27,029 nt of DNA, taken from positions 1 through 27,029 of the IMG/VR virus record IMGVR_UViG_3300040801_003070. The stretch is one strand, 5' to 3'. Both the position numbers and the translations under genes were made by a program. Positions within the stretch are counted from its first letter, which is position 1. The number at the start of each line of letters is the position of its first letter. This DNA comes from a virus. The notes beneath the pieces are model-generated. The model worked only from the letters and a program-made list of their open reading frames with translations. It did not search any database and had not been told where the DNA came from. This document shows, in pieces, positions 23,023 to 27,029 of this stretch.

Positions 23023-23314
23023 TCAAGACATACAAACTATAGAAGAACTTGCCGGGTTGCAATACTCATGGCGAGAAATAGCCGTATATCTAGGTGTCAA
23101 TAAAGTAAAATTTAAGGCCGTATGGTCAGATCCAGACAGCCAGTTGCGTGAGGCTTATGATAGAGGCAGATTAGTTTGCAATACCGATATACAAATTCAA
23201 TTACAAAAAAACGCTATGGCAGGAAACATTACAGCCATACAGATGTATGAGAAAAATAGAGATGCGCGCAAAGCCGAAGATGAAAAAGAAAGAATCATCT
23301 ATGGGAAGGAATAA
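23009..23314 (+). CDS. Terminase small subunit candidate (HTH)
   Basis: A 101-residue protein. Residues about 8-40 form an HTH (QTIEELAGLQYSWREIAVYL), followed by a helical region with AMAGNITAIQMYEKN, a motif common in phage small terminases. It would recognise phage DNA and bring it to the large subunit. Overlaps the PLD-like gene by 14 bases and the next gene by 14 bases. Confidence 0.65.
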   Translation: MNLIDQDIQTIEELAGLQYSWREIAVYLGVNKVKFKAVWSDPDSQLREAYDRGRLVCNTDIQIQLQKNAMAGNITAIQMYEKNRDARKAEDEKERIIYGKE

Positions 23315-23945
23315 ACATCTTGCACAACTAGAAGACATCACGCTAGAAGATATCAATATCTTTATAGATAGCGGCGATCGTGATAATGCCCCAGCGCACA
23401 TAGTCGAGTACCTCCAATTAATGGAGAAAACTAGAAATATGTTTCAAAAAGTCAATCGATTTGGCTCTAGAGACAACATCATCAATCACCTTGTTAAAGT
23501 AGATGGGCTTACTAGGCATCTGGCTAGTCAGGTATATGACGACATGCAAGAACATTTCTATTGCGAGCGCAAGATCTCTAGAGATGCCTGGCGTCATATC
23601 ATTGCCGAAAAACAAGAAAAGTTGATCAATACCGGTATTATGCTAGCCAAAGATACCAAAGATCTTACCCAGTTAGTAAAGGCATTGAACGACATGGCCA
23701 AAACCTTAAGGTTAGACCAGCCAGATCCTATACAGCTAGATGAAGAAGCCGTGAAGCCATGGATCATTTATGATATAGATGCAGATCGTATGGGAATGCC
23801 GCATGTGTCTAGATCAAAATTAAAAGAACAAATTGCACAACTGCCAGACATTACCGATAAACAAAGACGCCATTTAATGGAGCAAGCCCTGGTCTTGCCC
23901 CTTAAACTATTTGTAGAAGATAAAGACAATGCCTTTAAAGATTAG
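23301..23945 (+). CDS. Terminase-associated helical protein
   Basis: A 214-residue protein starting MGRNKHLAQLEDITLEDINI. I chose the ATG at 23301; an upstream one at 23247 lies deeper in the preceding gene. It is mainly helical, with an HTH-like central section (NIINHLVKVDGLTRHLASQV) and a second helical part with AKDTKDLTQLVKALNDMAKT. Position directly before the large terminase suggests a packaging role, perhaps a second small-terminase-like subunit. Overlaps the large terminase gene by 17 bases. Confidence 0.6.
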   Translation: MGRNKHLAQLEDITLEDINIFIDSGDRDNAPAHIVEYLQLMEKTRNMFQKVNRFGSRDNIINHLVKVDGLTRHLASQVYDDMQEHFYCERKISRDAWRHIIAEKQEKLINTGIMLAKDTKDLTQLVKALNDMAKTLRLDQPDPIQLDEEAVKPWIIYDIDADRMGMPHVSRSKLKEQIAQLPDITDKQRRHLMEQALVLPLKLFVEDKDNAFKD

Positions 23946-25620
23946 CGATACCAACAGCGACCGCAGGTACACCACGTGGATAGAACTAGCCATAGATCTT
24001 ATATCACCTAAAAATCTATTTCTTATAGGTGGTCGTGGTACAGGAAAAACGGCAAACATACTGGCAAAGCGCAGCATGAAAATATCTGAAGACATGCCAG
24101 GTAGTTACCAGGCGTTTGTTGCTGCCACCTATGAAGATGCGCATAGGAACATTATTCCCACACTAGTAGAAGGATGGAATCGCAATGGCTGGGTAGAAGG
24201 TCGCGACTATGTACTAGACCAGCGACCACCAGATCATTTTAAACTGCCATATAAAAAGCCGCTAACATTTAATCATACCATTTCTCTTAAAAATGGCGTG
24301 TATATGGCTATTGCATCACTAGATCAAGTAAGCTCGGTTGCTGGTAATTCCTTTCAGCACCTGTACGGTGATGAAACAAAATATCATAATCCAGAAAAAT
24401 TAAAGAAGCTCACTCCTGCCATGCGTGGTTATGTAGAGTTTTGTAACAGCATTTATTACCGTGGCTGGTCCTTTACCACAGATATGCCCGATGTAATGGA
24501 AAAAGAGTATGACTGGATATTGCAAAGAGAAAAGGATTACAACGCGCACCAGGCAGAACTTGCGATGCGTGCCGCACTAGAGATCAATAAAGAAATCATA
24601 CAGATTAAGAAGTGTATAGAGCGAGGACAGCTCACTGCTGCCGAAAAGCGCCGTACTGTTCTACAAGACTGGATGATACAACACTACATTGCCAGAAATG
24701 ACTTAACATTCTTTTATGTTGTGTCATCTTATGCCAATGCCGATATTCTTACTGAAGGATATTTTGACGACGTTTACAAGGCACTAGGTCCTGAAGAATT
24801 TAGAAAAAGCGTACTGTCTTTAAAACCTGAATTGAACCGTGGAGAAGCCTTTTATCCTACTCTAGGAGAACATCATTTTTATGAAGATGGAACAAAGCAA
24901 GGTTTTTATGACAAGGTACCACTGGGTGACAAGATCGTCCCTACCTGGCGATCGCTTAAATATCTAGATCCTAATCTACCTATAGATTGCGGCGTTGATT
25001 TTGGAAATCAAATGAGCATGATAATAGGGCAGCAACGCGGTAATTATTACTATGTCTTAAAAGAATTTTTTACACTAGATCCTGACAACATAGACGATCT
25101 AGGTGAAACATTTATAAGTTACTTTAAAGGTTTTCCATCGTCACTACTGCGTGCCTTTTATGATAGATCAGGTAATCAAAATAAAGCTGTAAAGCGTGAC
25201 TGGGCTACCTGGTTAAAAAACAGTATAGAAACAAATCGCAACGGTACAAAGAGCGGTTGGACGGTAGAATTAATGAGTTTAAATCAAGGTACGATAGGGC
25301 AAGACCAAGAGCATTTATTTATGAAAAGAATGTTAGGCGAGTACAATGAAAAGCTGCCAAAAATCAAAATAGATAGCTTTCAATGTCCTAATTTTAAAAG
25401 CAGTCTTCTCGCTGCAAAAACCGAAGTAAAAAAAGATAGAAACAATAGTGCTTACATCGGTAAAGACAAGAGCAGCGAGAAGCGATTAAAAGGTTTAAAC
25501 TTAGTAAAGTATAGCACAAATTTTTCAGATGCTGGTAAATACCTTTTCTGCCGCCGTGAGTGGCAGCGCATTATGAACGCAAGACCGTTCTTAATGGCCG
25601 ATCCTAAGGTGATCGGCTAA
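23929..25620 (+). CDS. Terminase large subunit
   Basis: A 563-residue DNA-packaging motor. The ATPase half has Walker A GGRGTGKT at residues 34-41 and Walker B HLYGDE with D148-E149. The C-terminal RNase H-like nuclease begins near residue 350, with IDCGVDFG (D357) as the first acidic residue and a later AFYDRSGNQN as the likely second acidic motif. It cuts concatemeric DNA and pumps it into the prohead. Length is normal. Ends at a strong hairpin overlapping its stop codon. Confidence 0.9.
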   Translation: MPLKISDTNSDRRYTTWIELAIDLISPKNLFLIGGRGTGKTANILAKRSMKISEDMPGSYQAFVAATYEDAHRNIIPTLVEGWNRNGWVEGRDYVLDQRPPDHFKLPYKKPLTFNHTISLKNGVYMAIASLDQVSSVAGNSFQHLYGDETKYHNPEKLKKLTPAMRGYVEFCNSIYYRGWSFTTDMPDVMEKEYDWILQREKDYNAHQAELAMRAALEINKEIIQIKKCIERGQLTAAEKRRTVLQDWMIQHYIARNDLTFFYVVSSYANADILTEGYFDDVYKALGPEEFRKSVLSLKPELNRGEAFYPTLGEHHFYEDGTKQGFYDKVPLGDKIVPTWRSLKYLDPNLPIDCGVDFGNQMSMIIGQQRGNYYYVLKEFFTLDPDNIDDLGETFISYFKGFPSSLLRAFYDRSGNQNKAVKRDWATWLKNSIETNRNGTKSGWTVELMSLNQGTIGQDQEHLFMKRMLGEYNEKLPKIKIDSFQCPNFKSSLLAAKTEVKKDRNNSAYIGKDKSSEKRLKGLNLVKYSTNFSDAGKYLFCRREWQRIMNARPFLMADPKVIG

Positions 25621-25655
25621 AATTTTACTGTCGCTCTAGCGATAGTAAAATTTTT
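25619..25655. terminator. Long hairpin overlapping the terminase stop
   Basis: An AAAATTTTACT/AGTAAAATTTT stem continues through a G-T pair into TCGC/GCGA with a four-base loop. It can work in both directions. Confidence 0.8.
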
Positions 25656-25684
25656 AAAATACAGCCTGTTAAAGGCTGCATTTT
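25656..25684. terminator. Second hairpin, convergent
   Basis: AAAATACAGCCT pairs with AGGCTGCATTTT (one mismatch) around a five-base loop. Together with the preceding hairpin it separates the terminase operon from the leftward gene at 25699. Confidence 0.75.
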
Positions 25685-25698
25685 AAAAACTATTTAAA

Positions 25699-25962
25699 TT
25701 ACCATTTTGAAGAAATTACCCCCATTACACGTATCTCTATACCGTTGATGGTCTTGTATCCTCCTGTCTCTGTGTCTTTGGCTTCCATAACTGACCATTT
25801 TACAACCTTTTTTTGCAAGTCCTGGTTAAAACCGCTAAATACTCCGATACATTCTCTATCATTTCCAGTTAGTCCTGTTCTATCGAGTGCCTGCATTGCC
25901 GTATGCCCAGCGGTAACAAATTCTTTGTCTTTGTGAACATTGGGATGTACAATTACAGCCAT
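25699..25962 (-). CDS. Small soluble protein, unknown
   Basis: An 87-residue protein (MAVIVHPNVHKDKEFVTAGH onward), alpha/beta, with no signal peptide or membrane segment. It is transcribed leftward and ends at the double hairpin. It lies outside the late operon, so it is probably an accessory gene expressed from its own promoter in the lysogen. No family recognised. Confidence 0.5.
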   Translation of the reverse strand: MAVIVHPNVHKDKEFVTAGHTAMQALDRTGLTGNDRECIGVFSGFNQDLQKKVVKWSVMEAKDTETGGYKTINGIEIRVMGVISSKW

Positions 25963-25997
25963 TACATTTTAGATTTAAAAGTGATTTGTAATAACGG

Positions 25998-26028
25998 TTG
26001 CCCCTTGCGGTAAAGTGTACTATTTTTG
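25998..26028 (+). promoter_or_regulatory. Promoter TTG-N20-TATTTTTG
   Basis: TTG at 25998-26000 and TATTTTTG (TAnnTTTG) at 26021-26028 have near-normal spacing. No gene follows before the terminator at 26065-26096, so it may drive a small RNA. Confidence 0.5.
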
Positions 26029-26034
26029 TTTTGT

Positions 26035-26097
26035 ACTTGTTCCAGAAATAAGTATTGATTAATTAACCTCACACCATGCCGGGCGTGAGGTTTTTTA
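26035..26097 (+). ncRNA. Candidate small RNA of about 60 nt
   Basis: A promoter at 25998-26028 is followed after about 35 bases by a strong terminator, with no start codon of a plausible gene in between. The transcript would be mostly the terminator hairpin with a short A/U-rich 5' part. Speculative. Confidence 0.35.
26065..26096 (+). terminator. Intrinsic terminator
   Basis: AACCTCAC (26065-26072) pairs with GTGAGGTT (26085-26092), with a loop that could add three pairs, followed by six T. Confidence 0.8.
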
Positions 26098-26105
26098 GTT
26101 AAAAA

Positions 26106-26246
26106 TTAAATTGAATAATGCACAATTTCATCATGTGCGTTTTGAATCAGCCTGTTTAATTCTTGGTCCATCAAAGATTTTACCGCTGCAATCGAATAGG
26201 TATATGGTTTGTGCCTTTGATATGCATAAACTTTGAAATTAAGCAC
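26106..26246 (-). CDS. Possible 46-residue protein or gene remnant
   Basis: With a GTG start at 26246 the minus strand encodes a 46-residue product (FKVYAYQRHKPYTYSIAAVK, ending VHYSI). The frame stays open for about 25 codons further upstream, but without a standard start codon. The amino-acid content looks natural, so it may be a real short gene or the 3' remnant of a longer one. Confidence 0.35.
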   Translation of the reverse strand: MLNFKVYAYQRHKPYTYSIAAVKSLMDQELNRLIQNAHDEIVHYSI

Positions 26247-26299
26247 TATTGCTTTTTCTTTTATTTTTGTGAGCGTTGGCAAATGCCTGATAAGGCAAC

Positions 26300-26353
26300 T
26301 AATTACAAAATAATTAAAATATTTTGATTATTTCTTTGGTAATTACAAAATAA
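26300..26353. repeat. Direct repeat TAATTACAAAATAA
   Basis: Exact 14-bp copies at 26300-26313 and 26340-26353, 40 bp apart, the second lying between the -33 and -7 boxes of the promoter at 26335-26365. Possible operator. Confidence 0.6.
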
Positions 26354-26365
26354 GTTATATATTTG
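26335..26365 (+). promoter_or_regulatory. Promoter TTTG-N19-TATATTTG
   Basis: A full Bacteroidota-type promoter: TTTG at 26335-26338 and TAnnTTTG at 26358-26365. Leader of about 35 bases to the ATG at 26407. Confidence 0.7.
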
Positions 26366-26406
26366 CAGTGTAATAATTAATCAATAACAATTTAAAACAA
26401 AAAATT

Positions 26407-26592
26407 ATGAAAACTTTACACTACATCTTAAACACTAAAACAGATGAAAGCTTTGACACTATGGAAATGAAATTTTATCCTAACAATTGGGAACCTGAAA
26501 TGGAAGAGGATAAAGATTATTTACAAAGCTTAATTGATGAAGACCCTGAAAAATTTGAAAACTGCATTATTGAAACAAGAACTTTTGAATAA
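26407..26592 (+). CDS. Small acidic accessory protein
   Basis: A 61-residue acidic protein (MKTLHYILNTKTDESFDTME onward; also EPEMEEDKDYLQSLIDEDPE) with its own full promoter. Its N-terminus (MKTL) and small size resemble the other accessory gene at 16351. The stop overlaps the next ATG. No function known. Confidence 0.55.
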   Translation: MKTLHYILNTKTDESFDTMEMKFYPNNWEPEMEEDKDYLQSLIDEDPEKFENCIIETRTFE

Positions 26593-26786
26593 TGGCTTAC
26601 TGGTTTTTAAATAAGCAAACAAAAGAGCCGAGAATATTCGGCTCTTTGCCTGTTATGTGTGAAGAAATTACTGAACTGGATAAAAAAAGTTTAGAGTATC
26701 ATTTTAGCAGATTGAAAAAAGAAGAATTTGAAAACAATACTTACAGAATTGTTAAGCGTAATTTAGAGAGGGGTGGAAAAAAATAA
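26592..26786 (+). CDS. Small accessory protein
   Basis: A 64-residue protein (MAYWFLNKQTKEPRIFGSLP onward) with a basic C-terminal tail (RNLERGGKK). It starts on the last base of the preceding gene, so the two are translated as a pair. A basic partner after an acidic small protein recalls toxin/antitoxin pairs, but no motif supports this. Confidence 0.5.
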   Translation: MAYWFLNKQTKEPRIFGSLPVMCEEITELDKKSLEYHFSRLKKEEFENNTYRIVKRNLERGGKK

Positions 26787-26798
26787 AAGAAAAAAATT

Positions 26799-26972
26799 AT
26801 GAAATCAAAAATTGAATTAGATGTAAATGAAAATGAAGTAAAAAACCTAACAAGGGTTTTGATAGACCTTTTAGATTATTACTCTACGCTTCCAGAAAGA
26901 CAAGAAAAAATGAAAATGTTAGCAGATGCAACAGAAACTTCTTTAAAGCTCACTAGGTCATATTATAGCTAA
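26799..26972 (+). CDS. 57-residue helical accessory protein
   Basis: A short gene encoding MKSKIELDVNENEVKNLTRV onward to TSLKLTRSYYS, mostly helical and acidic. It starts 12 bases after the preceding stop and ends directly at an imperfect palindrome. It completes the cluster of small genes from the promoter at 26335. Confidence 0.5.
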   Translation: MKSKIELDVNENEVKNLTRVLIDLLDYYSTLPERQEKMKMLADATETSLKLTRSYYS

Positions 26973-27029
26973 CGTTTTGGCTATGTGCCGTTGTGAGGTA
27001 CGAGCAATGGACATATAGCCGTTGTTGAA
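26973..27029. repeat. attC-like imperfect palindrome at the right edge
   Basis: Directly after the stop codon, arms with AACG...GGCTATGTG and ACATATAGCC...GTTGTT pair with bulges. Structure and position after a small gene resemble integron attC sites or the dispersed flavobacterial repeats of this type. The right end is cut by the window. Confidence 0.45.

Noticed and set aside
26592-26972. Toxin-antitoxin pair from the small overlapping genes
   Set aside because: Only gene size and overlap suggest it; no recognised toxin or antitoxin motif is visible.
1-27029. CRISPR array, tRNA or rRNA genes, diversity-generating retroelement or Mu-type transposase
   Set aside because: No regularly spaced repeats with spacers, no cloverleaf or rRNA-like sequence, no reverse transcriptase and no DDE phage transposase were recognised.

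Overview
The window looks like a prophage, or a phage-derived element, in a member of the Bacteroidota, most likely a marine flavobacterium. Base composition is AT-rich. Several promoters match the Bacteroidota -7 consensus TAnnTTTG, some with an upstream TTTG/TTG box about 19-20 bp away. Many genes overlap as ATGA or TAATG, and secreted products have flavobacterial-style signal peptides ending near Ala-Gln. All functional calls come from reading the sequence and its translations; no database search was run.

Layout. Bases 1-1373 hold a broken integration region: the start of an IS1380-type transposase (minus strand, in-frame stop) abuts the C-terminal part of a large serine recombinase that has lost its catalytic domain. 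Bases 1428-2156 form a lambda-like switch, with a leftward Xre repressor, a divergent operator region and a small rightward gene in cro position. Bases 2167-6279 carry a Cys-rich HTH regulator, a small gene and a 1074-aa TOPRIM primase/P-loop ATPase. Next comes a non-coding block of about 200 bp (6288-6487) with about ten GTGTGGAAAG-like repeats in both orientations, a strong candidate replication origin. Small early genes fill 6520-8728, ending at a terminator. A divergent minus-strand gene follows (8795-9112).

Late genes lie in three rightward blocks. Block 1 (9212-16152) has a tail-fibre-like protein, a DUF285-like adhesin tip, small membrane proteins, a zinc amidase endolysin and an overlapping spanin-like gene pair. 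A small accessory island with an Xre gene follows (16172-17335). Block 2 (17451-21410) has an S49-type prohead protease, a probable major capsid protein and a probable tail or decoration protein. Block 3 (21519-25620) has an unknown protein, a PLD-like protein, two terminase-small-subunit candidates and the large terminase. Strong hairpins separate the blocks. The right edge (25699-27029) holds small AT-rich accessory genes and an attC-like imperfect palindrome at the boundary. No portal, tail-tube or tape-measure gene could be recognised, so either the phage continues to the right or the element is incomplete.

Two sequence patterns tie the element together. The motif GATAC-N6-GTATC occurs exactly three times: once in the repressor/cro region and once over the -7 box of each of the promoters of late blocks 1 and 3. 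This predicts a repressor regulon that I can define from sequence alone. Separately, the palindrome GCTTTCGCGAAAGC occurs five times perfectly and once imperfectly; four perfect copies lie inside unrelated genes and all four are read in the same frame as Phe-Arg-Glu-Ser.
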